A DNA stretch of 13,772 bases from CAYQDF01 sp964416175 (GCA_964416175.1 CAYQDF010000083.1:1-13772), one strand, 5' to 3'. Counted from the stretch's first letter, positions 7,241 to 13,626 are shown. The notes: a model not told the origin generated them from the letters alone. Numbers and translations: made by a program.

Positions 7241-7973
7241 GGTACTGGTGCTTTCTGCTGGTATGCCCCGAGCAGGCTCCGGCTGGCATTACAATCTGGT
7301 ACACGATCTGGTTGTCGCCGGCGGTGGAAAAGATGCCCGCCAGGTCAGGCGGGCATTTCACCTCGAGGGGTTGCTCACCGAAGTGAATTGCAATCTAAGC
7401 ACCCTCACGGCATTCAGACTGCTACCGGTATATCTACCCGTGATGCTCGGAACGACATACGCGATAAAGACGCACGCCGGGCCCACACCAACCGCCCGAT
7501 TGCTGATCCGCTTCCAACGGTTGCTGGTAACCTATATCTACCGCGATCCTCGAGCAGCATTGTTGTCAGCATATGAATATGGGCGCAGGGGGCAAGAGCA
7601 GGGCAAAACCAACGCGTTCTCCCATCTGGATTCCCTGGAATCTGCAGCTTTGTTTATTAAGCCCTACCTGAAGATCTGGGAAGCATGGATAGAAGACGAT
7701 CGAGTTTTCAAAGTCCGGTATGAAGACCTTCTCAGCGACTACGATCGGGAGTTCAACCGTCTTGCAGGAAAACTTGGACTGCCAGCAGCCGATCGGAGGA
7801 TCGGATCGGTGAAGGAAAAGTATCGGCCCAACAGGGCAGGTTCGGGACAGATCGGGACTCATTTTAATATAGGTAAACCGGGCCGCTTTAGAGAGGTATT
7901 AACGACGGGACAGATGGATTCCCTGAATCAAGCCCTGGAACCACATTTGAAAAAGATGGGTTACTCCATTTAA
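7230..7973 (+). CDS. PAPS-dependent sulfotransferase family protein
   Basis: A 247-residue cytosolic-type sulfotransferase fold. The N-terminal strand and P-loop-like 5'-phosphosulfate motif is GMPRAGSGW (11-19). AIKTHAG (78-84) follows, where H82 is a candidate active-site residue. The 3'-phosphate motif is YRDPRAALLSAY (104-115), with R105 and S113 as expected PAPS contacts. VRYEDLL (162-168) is typical of Sulfotransfer_1/3 proteins, and the C-terminal HFNIGKPGRF (211-220) matches the usual Gly-rich 3'-phosphate loop with its Lys and Arg. It would transfer sulfate from PAPS to an unknown acceptor such as a sugar, lipid or small metabolite. It overlaps add by 11 bp in a different frame, so the two are probably co-translated. 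No PAPS synthesis genes are in the window. The polysaccharide genes about 3 kb upstream make a glycan acceptor possible but unproven. Confidence 0.82.
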   Translation: MINKVLVLSAGMPRAGSGWHYNLVHDLVVAGGGKDARQVRRAFHLEGLLTEVNCNLSTLTAFRLLPVYLPVMLGTTYAIKTHAGPTPTARLLIRFQRLLVTYIYRDPRAALLSAYEYGRRGQEQGKTNAFSHLDSLESAALFIKPYLKIWEAWIEDDRVFKVRYEDLLSDYDREFNRLAGKLGLPAADRRIGSVKEKYRPNRAGSGQIGTHFNIGKPGRFREVLTTGQMDSLNQALEPHLKKMGYSI

Positions 7974-7977
7974 ACCC

Positions 7978-8006
7978 TTGCATATTATCCGACTCTCGAG
8001 GATAAT
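7978..8006 (+). promoter_or_regulatory. Candidate promoter of the panB-panE-panC-coaX operon
   Basis: TTGCAT (7978-7983) and GATAAT (8001-8006) are separated by exactly 17 bases, the ideal sigma-70 spacing. The -10 matches consensus at five of six positions and the -35 at three (TTG). RNA would start near A8013, directly before the bulged hairpin at 8014. It is the only good promoter pair I can see between the sulfotransferase stop and panB. Confidence 0.6.
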
Positions 8007-8007
8007 A
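7983..8007. promoter_or_regulatory. Perfect inverted repeat overlapping the pan promoter (candidate operator)
   Basis: TATTATCC (7983-7990) and GGATAATA (8000-8007) are perfect reverse complements separated by 9 bases. The arms cover the end of the -35 and the whole -10 of the candidate promoter, the classic place for a repressor dimer. The repeat begins 9 bases after the sulfotransferase stop. It could instead be a weak terminator, but no T-run follows it. Confidence 0.5.
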
Positions 8008-8013
8008 CCTGCA

Positions 8014-8041
8014 CAGCCTGTATCCAGATAGAACAGGACTG
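8014..8041 (+). ncRNA. Leader hairpin with two bulged adenosines, candidate pan RNA motif
   Basis: The 5' strand CAG-CCTGT-A-TC (8014-8024) pairs with GA-ACAGG-A-CTG (8031-8041): three outer pairs, five middle pairs and two inner pairs closed by a six-base loop. A8022 and A8038 remain unpaired on opposite sides, five base pairs apart. From memory, the published pan RNA motif is a stem with two conserved bulged A residues found in panB leaders, including those of Chloroflexota. Position, target gene and shape all agree. The exact Rfam consensus was not compared, and only one such stem is seen although tandem copies are common. Confidence 0.55.
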
Positions 8042-8042
8042 A

Positions 8043-8124
8043 GGTTTAGACTGTCATTTGAAGCATTTCGTCCTAAGACCTGGCCGGTCCAATAATGAGA
8101 ACGAATCAGCCAGGTCAGCGGACC
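8043..8124 (+). promoter_or_regulatory. Structured panB leader with competing helices
   Basis: GACCTGGC (8077-8084) and GCCAGGTC (8109-8116) form a perfect 8-bp helix. GGTCC (8086-8090) in its loop can pair with GGACC (8120-8124) outside, which would make a pseudoknot. An earlier segment (8043-8051) can pair with 8070-8080, apart from two bulges, and would block the 8-bp helix because both use 8077-8080. The region ends about 15 bases before the panB ribosome site. Chance helices are common in RNA of this size, so this is only suggestive. Confidence 0.35.
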
Positions 8125-8138
8125 CTACCCCATTAGAT

Positions 8139-8144
8139 GGAGGG
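8139..8144 (+). promoter_or_regulatory. panB: Ribosome binding site that favours the GTG start of panB
   Basis: GGAGGG lies 4 bases before GTG 8149 and overlaps the in-frame ATG at 8137, which has no ribosome site of its own. This decides for the GTG start, though the ATG cannot be excluded. Confidence 0.55.
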
Positions 8145-8148
8145 TACC

Positions 8149-9045
8149 GTGTCTGTAAAATCTTCCCCTGTTATCACCTCTGTCAAGGAAGAAAGAAAAA
8201 AAGTCACCACGACCGCTTTTCGCCAGAAGAAAAAGCGCGGCGAGCCGATCACGATGCTCACCGCTTACGATTACCCTACTGCATTGATCATGGATCAGGC
8301 AGGGGTCGATTCGATCCTGGTAGGGGATTCTCTGGGAATGGTCGTCCTGGGCTATCAAAACACGCTGCCGGTCACGATGGAAGAGATGCTCCATCACTGC
8401 CGGGCGGTTGCGCGTGGCGCGAGCCGGGCGCTCCTGATCGGAGACATGCCATTCATGTCCTATCAGGTTTCCGAACAGGAAGCTGTCCGCAATGCGGGGC
8501 GGTTCTTGCAGGAAGCTGGCATGGATGCTGTCAAGCTGGAAGGCGGGCGTGAGCGCCGGACAGCGATCGAACTCATCACAGGCGCGGGGATACCTGTCAT
8601 GGGTCACCTGGGTCTGACGCCTCAAAGTGTGCACCAGTTGGGAGGCTTTCGGGCGCAGGGAAAAACCGCCACCGCGGCGAAGCGGCTGCTGGAGGACGCA
8701 CTCATCCTCCAGGAGGCCGGTTGTTTTGGAGTGGTCCTGGAATCTGTCCCTTCTCGGCTGGCGGGACTGATCTCCCAAAAGCTGGAAATCCCAACGATCG
8801 GGATCGGTGCCGGTCCTGACTGCGATGGACAGGTCCTCGTAACCCATGACCTTTTGGGACTGTTCGATCGATTCACACCCAAGTTCGTCCGCCGGTACGC
8901 CAATATCCATGCCGAAATGGCGCGCGCCTTCGAAACTTATATTATCGAAGTTGAGGGTGGGAGTTTTCCTGGTCCCGAACATTCGGTTGATATGCCAGAC
9001 GAAGAATGGGAGGAACTGGTCAACAGCCTGATGGAGGGGGTATGA
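8149..9045 (+). CDS. panB: 3-methyl-2-oxobutanoate hydroxymethyltransferase (ketopantoate synthesis)
   Basis: A 298-residue TIM-barrel enzyme (302 if the ATG at 8137 is used). It moves a hydroxymethyl group from 5,10-methylene-tetrahydrofolate to 2-oxoisovalerate, giving ketopantoate, the first committed step of pantothenate synthesis. In GTG numbering the motifs are LTAYDYPTA (37-45), VGDSLGMV (58-65), GDMPF (98-102), VKLEGG (128-133), MGHLGLTPQ (151-159), ESVP (198-201), IGIGAG (217-222) and FPGPEHS (273-279). Likely Mg ligands by alignment with E. coli PanB are D60, D99 and E131, with E198 as the catalytic Glu; K129 is also kept. A basic N-terminal extension of about 30 residues (EERKKV, QKKKRG) precedes the core. 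The gene opens a four-gene operon, and panE starts one base after its stop codon. Confidence 0.96.
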   Translation: MSVKSSPVITSVKEERKKVTTTAFRQKKKRGEPITMLTAYDYPTALIMDQAGVDSILVGDSLGMVVLGYQNTLPVTMEEMLHHCRAVARGASRALLIGDMPFMSYQVSEQEAVRNAGRFLQEAGMDAVKLEGGRERRTAIELITGAGIPVMGHLGLTPQSVHQLGGFRAQGKTATAAKRLLEDALILQEAGCFGVVLESVPSRLAGLISQKLEIPTIGIGAGPDCDGQVLVTHDLLGLFDRFTPKFVRRYANIHAEMARAFETYIIEVEGGSFPGPEHSVDMPDEEWEELVNSLMEGV

Positions 9046-9046
9046 G

Positions 9047-10111
9047 ATGAAAGGCAACCGCAATTCCAGGTCCATACAGGGATCATCTGTAGGTAGCGCG
9101 CAGGCGCCTGTGCTGATTCTCGGGACCGGCGCGATGGCAAGCCTGTTCGCTGCACGGCTGGCAGCGGCAGGACTGGAGATTCGCATGCTGGGCAGCTGGG
9201 CAGACGGCCTGGAAGCATTGGGTCGATCCGGTGTCCGTCTGACCGAAGCGGATGGAAGGGACCGCGAGTATCCGGTTGAGGTCACTTCGCATCCAGAGGA
9301 ATGTCGCGGCACCCGGCTGGCTTTGGTTCTCGTGAAGTCATATCAGACGGCAAGGGCAGCCAGGCAGTTATCCATTTGCCTCGCGGAAGATGGCCTGGCC
9401 TTGACGTTACAAAACGGGTTGGATAATTACGATATCCTGGCGAAGATGATCGCTCCTGTACGAGTCGCCCTGGGTGTGACCACGATTGGTGCGACTCTGA
9501 TAGAACCTGGCTGGGTGCGAAACGGAGGGGACGGCACGATCGCGGTGGGAGCTCATGACCGGCTTGAGCCCATGATCGACATCCTCACTTCGGCGGGGTT
9601 CACTGTAGAGATCGTGGCCAACCCGGCGTCTCTCTTGTGGGGAAAGCTCGTGATCAACGCAGCGATCAACCCATTGACTGCCCTGCTGCGTGTACCCAAT
9701 GGAGAGCTGCTGAATAAGCCGTCCACACGAAACCTGATGAGTCTCGCTGCGCTGGAGACTGCCGGGATAGCATGGGCGAAGGGTATCGATCTCCCCTATG
9801 CGGATCCGGTCGCCGCGGTGGAATCGGTAGCCAGGCGGACGGCAAGCAATTATTCGTCGATGTTGAAAGATGTCCTGAGGGGCAGTCCCACTGAGATCGA
9901 CGCGATCAACGGAGCAGTCGTCCGCGTTGCTGAGACCGTCTCCGCCCCGGCACACATCAACAGGACCCTGTGGGCGTTGGTGAAGGCGCTCGAACCTGGG
10001 GATGGCGCAGATCCTGCTTTGATTGAACAAGAAGCCCCTTCGAAGGGCATCGTGGCGCATCGGAATACCAGCAATTCCCCAAGTCGGCAGTCGGTTTCGG
10101 TTTCAAATTGA
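9047..10111 (+). CDS. panE: 2-dehydropantoate 2-reductase (ketopantoate reductase)
   Basis: A 354-residue NADPH-dependent reductase making pantoate from ketopantoate. The N-terminal Rossmann fold has PVLILGTGAMASLFAARLA (21-39). VKSYQT (96-101), TLQNGLDN (120-127), LLWGKLVINAAINPLTAL (196-213; K200 and N204 probable active-site residues) and the GSPTEIDAINGAV segment (279-291) complete the ApbA/PanE pattern. ATG 9047 follows the strong site GGAGGGGG (9033-9040) and starts one base after the panB stop. A GTG at 9110 would remove the unusual 21-residue Ser-rich N-terminal extension but has no ribosome site. The protein is about 50 residues longer than E. coli PanE. Besides the N-terminal extension, a polar tail (about 318-354, rich in Ser, Asn and Gln) follows the last conserved helix and overlaps the panC start by four bases. 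Confidence 0.9.
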   Translation: MKGNRNSRSIQGSSVGSAQAPVLILGTGAMASLFAARLAAAGLEIRMLGSWADGLEALGRSGVRLTEADGRDREYPVEVTSHPEECRGTRLALVLVKSYQTARAARQLSICLAEDGLALTLQNGLDNYDILAKMIAPVRVALGVTTIGATLIEPGWVRNGGDGTIAVGAHDRLEPMIDILTSAGFTVEIVANPASLLWGKLVINAAINPLTALLRVPNGELLNKPSTRNLMSLAALETAGIAWAKGIDLPYADPVAAVESVARRTASNYSSMLKDVLRGSPTEIDAINGAVVRVAETVSAPAHINRTLWALVKALEPGDGADPALIEQEAPSKGIVAHRNTSNSPSRQSVSVSN

Positions 10112-10944
10112 TTACAGTCGGAACGCTGTCGGATCTTCGAAAAGCCCGGGCGAACCTGCCTTCGCCAGTCGGCTTCGTACCGACGATGGGTTATCTGCAT
10201 CAAGGTCATTTGTCCCTCGTCGAAAGAGCCCGGGGTGAATGCGCCGGTGTCGTCGTCAGCATTTTTGTAAATCCCACCCAATTCGGGCCGGGAGAGGATT
10301 TAGCCTCCTATCCCAGAGATATCCCTCGCGATCTGGAACTTTTGGATAAGGCTGGTGCGGACCTGGTCTGGGTCCCTGAACCGTCCGAGCTCTACCCGCC
10401 TGATTTCCAGACCTGGGTGTCTGTCGAGCAGGTGACAAAGCGCCTGGAGGGGGCATTCAGACCCTCTCATTTTCGGGGTGTCGCAACAATCGTCACTAAG
10501 CTCTTCAACGCCGTGCAGCCCGATAAGGCCTATTTCGGACAGAAAGACGCTCAGCAGGCGATCGTGGTCCGCCAGATGGTAAGGGACCTGAATTTTCCGA
10601 TCGAAGTCATCGTGTGTCCAACCATCCGTGAACCGGATGGATTGGCGATGTCGAGCCGGAATGTCTACCTCGACGCTGGCGAACGGCAAGTTGCTCCAGT
10701 CCTGTACCGCGCCCTGCTCACAGCCAGGGAGGCATTCGAATCAGGGACACGCGACGCGACGAGCATCAGGGATATCGTGGCCAGGGTCCTGGAAAGTGAA
10801 CCCCTGGTTAACGTCCAATATATATCCTGTGCAGATCCCGTGACTCTCGATGAGCTGCAAGGCTCGATCGAGAGAGGCCTGCTCTCCCTGGCCGTCCGGA
10901 TAGGGAAGACAAGACTCATCGATAATATCCTGCTTGGAGAATGA
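10108..10944 (+). CDS. panC: Pantothenate synthetase (pantoate-beta-alanine ligase)
   Basis: A 278-residue enzyme joining pantoate and beta-alanine with ATP, through a pantoyl-adenylate, to make pantothenate. It shows the class I nucleotidyltransferase HIGH-like site PTMGYLHQGH (25-34), FVNPTQF (53-59), RPSHFRGVATIVTKLFN (118-134), YFGQKDAQQ (142-150) and the KMSKS-like DGLAMSSRN (177-185). All are typical and complete, and the length is normal. The start is TTG at 10108, which overlaps the panE stop as TTGA. It places the first strand (MITVGTLSDL) as in relatives, and no ATG or GTG lies nearby in frame. The ribosome site is poor, so translation is probably coupled to panE. Confidence 0.95.
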   Translation: MITVGTLSDLRKARANLPSPVGFVPTMGYLHQGHLSLVERARGECAGVVVSIFVNPTQFGPGEDLASYPRDIPRDLELLDKAGADLVWVPEPSELYPPDFQTWVSVEQVTKRLEGAFRPSHFRGVATIVTKLFNAVQPDKAYFGQKDAQQAIVVRQMVRDLNFPIEVIVCPTIREPDGLAMSSRNVYLDAGERQVAPVLYRALLTAREAFESGTRDATSIRDIVARVLESEPLVNVQYISCADPVTLDELQGSIERGLLSLAVRIGKTRLIDNILLGE

Positions 10945-10947
10945 CCC

Positions 10948-11754
10948 GTGCTGTTGACCATCGACATCGGCAATACCAATATTACCCTTGGAATTTATGA
11001 TGGAGAAAAGCTGGGACCGCGATGGCGCCTTGCAACGAACCATGACAGAATGCCAGATGAGTATGGCATCCAGTTCGTTGGCCTGCTGGCGCATGCCGGC
11101 TTGAGCAAGGATGGGATCACTGGCATCTGCCTGGCATCGGTCGTACCGCCGTTAACCGGAAAAATCATCCAGGCCTGCCGCGAGTATCTTCACGGGAATC
11201 CTCTGGTAGTAGACGCCGGGGTTAAGACGGGGGTGCGGATTCGCTATGAAGATCCGAAAGCTGTCGGGGCTGACCGAATTGCGGACGCGGCGGCGGTCCA
11301 GCGCCTCTATGGCGGCCCGGCGTGCGTGGTGGATTTCGGGACGGCGACCACATTCGACGCTATCTCGAAGGATGGCGATTACCTAGGTGGGGCAATCGCT
11401 CCCGGGATTGGGATCGCAGCCGAAGCTCTCTTCGCGCGGACGGCCAAACTCCCTCGGGTGGACCTGCAAAGACCACCCACGGCAATCGGCAGAAATACTG
11501 TGCATGCCATGCAATCCGGTTTGCTGTTCGGCTACGTCAGCCTGGTCGAAGGGATGGTGTCACGTTTCCGGAAAGAGCTTGGGGCTGATATGAAAGTAAT
11601 CGGGACGGGCGGCTTGGCGGAGATCATTGCCGCCGAGACGAACGTGATCCAACACCTTGCCCCCTGGCTGACCCTGGATGGACTGCGCATCATTTGGGAG
11701 TTAAACCACTCACTCTCCAAATTCAAATTCCCCACCACAACCACCCATTTTTGA
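10948..11754 (+). CDS. coaX: Type III pantothenate kinase
   Basis: A 268-residue acetate/sugar-kinase-fold enzyme (CoaX family). It phosphorylates pantothenate to 4'-phosphopantothenate, the first step from pantothenate to coenzyme A. Motifs: DIGNTN (6-11), the phosphate-binding loop with D6; GADR (107-110) with the probable catalytic Asp109; DFGTATTFDAI (129-139); GGAIAPGIGIA (147-157); and GTGGLAEII (219-227). The GTG start at 10948 is 3 bases after the panC stop, with GGAG (10936-10939) 8 bases upstream. Type III kinases are not feedback-inhibited by CoA in characterised members, so control of this operon may lie in transcription or the leader. A short extra tail (SKFKFPTTTTHF) follows the normal C-terminus. 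Confidence 0.94.
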   Translation: MLLTIDIGNTNITLGIYDGEKLGPRWRLATNHDRMPDEYGIQFVGLLAHAGLSKDGITGICLASVVPPLTGKIIQACREYLHGNPLVVDAGVKTGVRIRYEDPKAVGADRIADAAAVQRLYGGPACVVDFGTATTFDAISKDGDYLGGAIAPGIGIAAEALFARTAKLPRVDLQRPPTAIGRNTVHAMQSGLLFGYVSLVEGMVSRFRKELGADMKVIGTGGLAEIIAAETNVIQHLAPWLTLDGLRIIWELNHSLSKFKFPTTTTHF

Positions 11755-11774
11755 GATAACCTCTAGATAGACAG

Positions 11775-11803
11775 CTCGCGCGCCGAAGCGTGAGGGATTC
11801 TTT
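11775..11803 (+). terminator. GC-rich hairpin between coaX and tsaC, possible attenuating terminator
   Basis: CTCGCGC (11775-11781) pairs with GCGTGAG (11788-11794) around a GCCGAA loop, giving a 7-bp stem with one G-U pair, followed by GGATTCTTT. The T-run is short, so termination would be weak. The right arm overlaps the best ribosome site for tsaC (GAGGG, 11792-11796), so the hairpin could also limit tsaC translation. Confidence 0.35.
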
Positions 11804-11806
11804 AAT

Positions 11807-12424
11807 ATGAAGACCGAAGTGATCAAAGCCACGAATCCGGTAGCAATTCCACATGCATTGGATGTGTTAAATCACGGCGGCCTCATTGTCTTCCCCACAG
11901 ATACCGTGTATGGATTGGCAGTCTTACCTTATCGACAGGAGTATATCGAACGGCTTTATATTCTAAAAGGCAGAGACACCTCAAAAGCGATTGCGGTGCT
12001 CATCAGCGACATCAGTGAACTGGACAAAGTCGCCACGTCTCCCGGGGAAGCGGCCAGACGGTTGGCAGGGAAGTTCTGGCCTGGTCCGCTCACGATTGTC
12101 GTGCCACGCCACCCGGACTTGCCGGACGCACTCTCGCAAAAGCCAACGATCGGTGTGCGCGTCCCTGACCACCCGGTGGCAATCCAGCTGCTTCGGGCGA
12201 CAGGACCTCTGGCGGTTACATCTGCCAATCTTTCCGGTTCGGAAAACACGAATTCAGCAGCCGAGGTACTTTCTCAGCTGGACGGTCGGGTACACCTGGT
12301 TATCGATGGCGGTCCCACCCGGGGCGGGATCCCATCCACTGTTGTGGACTGCACAGCTCCTGAACTCCGGATCCTCAGGCGAGGCCCGATTCTGGAGGAA
12401 GACCTTATCCAGGCGTTAAAATGA
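11807..12424 (+). CDS. tsaC: L-threonylcarbamoyladenylate synthase (Sua5/YrdC family)
   Basis: A 205-residue YrdC-domain protein that makes threonylcarbamoyl-AMP from threonine, bicarbonate and ATP, the intermediate for the universal t6A37 modification of ANN-decoding tRNAs. It shows FPTDTVYGLA (29-38), LKGRDTSKAI (53-62) with the substrate-binding Lys/Arg residues, FWPGPLT (90-96), GVRVPDH (116-122), PLAVTSANLSG (134-144) and GGIPSTVVD (173-181). It ends after the YrdC domain and lacks the C-terminal Sua5 domain of the longer form. The ATG at 11807 lies 10 bases after GAGGG. It follows coaX by 52 bases and converges with tsaD, whose product uses its intermediate. Confidence 0.93.
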   Translation: MKTEVIKATNPVAIPHALDVLNHGGLIVFPTDTVYGLAVLPYRQEYIERLYILKGRDTSKAIAVLISDISELDKVATSPGEAARRLAGKFWPGPLTIVVPRHPDLPDALSQKPTIGVRVPDHPVAIQLLRATGPLAVTSANLSGSENTNSAAEVLSQLDGRVHLVIDGGPTRGGIPSTVVDCTAPELRILRRGPILEEDLIQALK

Positions 12425-12470
12425 ATTTGGGATCCAATCCAGGGAAAATTTCTCACCATTTTATTAAGTT

Positions 12471-12484
12471 GATTTCATGAAATC
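12471..12484. repeat. Perfect 14-bp palindrome in the tsaC-tsaD gap
   Basis: GATTTCATGAAATC reads the same on both strands. It lies 46 bases after the tsaC stop and before the terminator-like hairpin. No start codon with a ribosome site follows. It may be a protein-binding site or chance. Confidence 0.4.
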
Positions 12485-12528
12485 TTCAGGAGAGTGTGTA
12501 AAATAAGAATTGCATTCTCCTCACTCGA

Positions 12529-12575
12529 AACCGCCCCAGGGAAACGGAGCCATTCCCGAAGGGCGGTTGTGTTTT
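12529..12575. terminator. Rho-independent-type terminator between convergent tsaC and tsaD
   Basis: AACCGCCC (12529-12536) and GGGCGGTT (12561-12568) form a perfect 8-bp GC-rich stem. Inside it GGGAA (12539-12543) pairs with TTCCC (12553-12557). On the + strand it is followed by GTGTTTT, a usable tail for the tsaC transcript. Read on the - strand it lies 5 bases after the tsaD stop but is followed only by TTT, so it may act weakly for tsaD. Confidence 0.65.
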
Positions 12576-13626
12576 AAATTCCGATCTCTGACAGCGGCCA
12601 GTTGGAAAGGACATCCATATCCAGACCATCGATCCTGGAATTTGCGAATCTGAAGTATCCTGCCCCGGCGACCATCGCCGCGTTATCTGTGCACAGGGAG
12701 AGAGGGGGCAGATGGACTGGATACTCAGATTTTTCCTGAAACGCCTGACGCAAGGCCAGGTTTGCAGAGACGCCACCCGCAACCAGGATCTCCTTTGCTT
12801 CGAATTGTCTGGCGGCAATCAAGGTTTTCTGAACCAGCACATCCACGACAGCAGCCTGAAAACTCGCTGCAAGGTGTGCGACAGGCAGCGGCAGCCGGTT
12901 TTCTTCAAGTCGCCGGACCTCACGCAAAACTGCTGTCTTCAGACCGCTGAAGGAAAAATCATATCCATTATCGAGCCAGGCGCGGGGAAAATTAAAGGCT
13001 GCGGGATCGCCGTTTTCAGCTGCTTTTTGGATTGAGGGACCGCCAGGGTAGGCCAGTCCGAGCAGACGGGCGACTTTATCGAACGCCTCACCAGCTGCAT
13101 CGTCCAGGGTGCCGCCGAGCCGGCGATATTCCAGATGACCAGTCACAAGAGTCAATTCCGTGTGCCCCCCAGACACGATCAGGGTTAATAGTGGAAATTC
13201 AGGGATTGGATGAGGCGGGCTTTCCACATCATGTAACCAGGCGGAGTATATGTGCGCCTCCAGATGGTTCACACCCACCAGAGGCAGACCTGTGGCGAGT
13301 GCCAGTCCTTTCGCTGTATTCACCCCCACGACCAGAGAACCGGGCAACCCAGGGCCGCGGGTGACCGCGATCGCGTCCAGGTCTTCAACAGCCAGGTGCG
13401 ACTTCTGCAAAGTCTGTTCAATGATCGGAAAGATTGTAAGGACGTGCTGACGTGATGCAACCTCCGGGAACACACCTCCATAGCGAGCGTGAAGATCGAC
13501 TTGGGAAGCGACTATGCTTGCCAGGATCACCCGCCCAGACTCCACAATGGCAGCCGCGGTCTCATCACAGGAAGTCTCAATGCCGAGGATACGAGTGGGA
13601 GTTTCCAGGTTGGACTTTGTCAGCAT
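12574..13626 (-). CDS. tsaD: tRNA N6-adenosine threonylcarbamoyltransferase (Kae1/TsaD)
   Basis: A 350-residue ASKHA-fold enzyme that moves the threonylcarbamoyl group from TC-AMP to A37 of tRNA, in bacteria together with TsaB and TsaE. Motifs in order: LGIETSCDETA (14-24), GGVFPEVASRQH (50-61), NHLEAH (120-125; H121 and H125 bind the metal), SGGHTEL (152-158), DDAAGEAFDKVARLLGL (175-191), YPGGPSIQKAA (193-203), FSFSGLKTA (224-232), VAGGVSAN (282-289) and CTDNAAM (312-318; D314 third metal ligand). The length is normal and nothing is missing. The ATG at 13626 is 13 bases after the stop of the M24 peptidase gene upstream, with a modest GGTGA site, which suggests cotranscription. tsaB and tsaE are not in the window. 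Confidence 0.96.
   Translation of the reverse strand: MLTKSNLETPTRILGIETSCDETAAAIVESGRVILASIVASQVDLHARYGGVFPEVASRQHVLTIFPIIEQTLQKSHLAVEDLDAIAVTRGPGLPGSLVVGVNTAKGLALATGLPLVGVNHLEAHIYSAWLHDVESPPHPIPEFPLLTLIVSGGHTELTLVTGHLEYRRLGGTLDDAAGEAFDKVARLLGLAYPGGPSIQKAAENGDPAAFNFPRAWLDNGYDFSFSGLKTAVLREVRRLEENRLPLPVAHLAASFQAAVVDVLVQKTLIAARQFEAKEILVAGGVSANLALRQAFQEKSEYPVHLPPLSLCTDNAAMVAGAGYFRFANSRIDGLDMDVLSNWPLSEIGI

Noticed and set aside
8137..8148. ATG 8137 as the panB start
   Set aside because: No ribosome site precedes it, whereas GGAGGG serves the GTG 12 bases downstream. It is kept as an alternative only.
8125..9312. A 395-codon open frame on the - strand across panB and the start of panE
   Set aside because: The + strand carries full PanB and PanE motifs with ribosome sites. 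The antisense translation is rich in Arg, Ser, Pro and His with no recognisable domain, typical of a GC-rich shadow frame.
9407..10060. A 217-codon open frame on the - strand inside panE
   Set aside because: It mirrors PanE coding sequence and its translation has the usual antisense composition.
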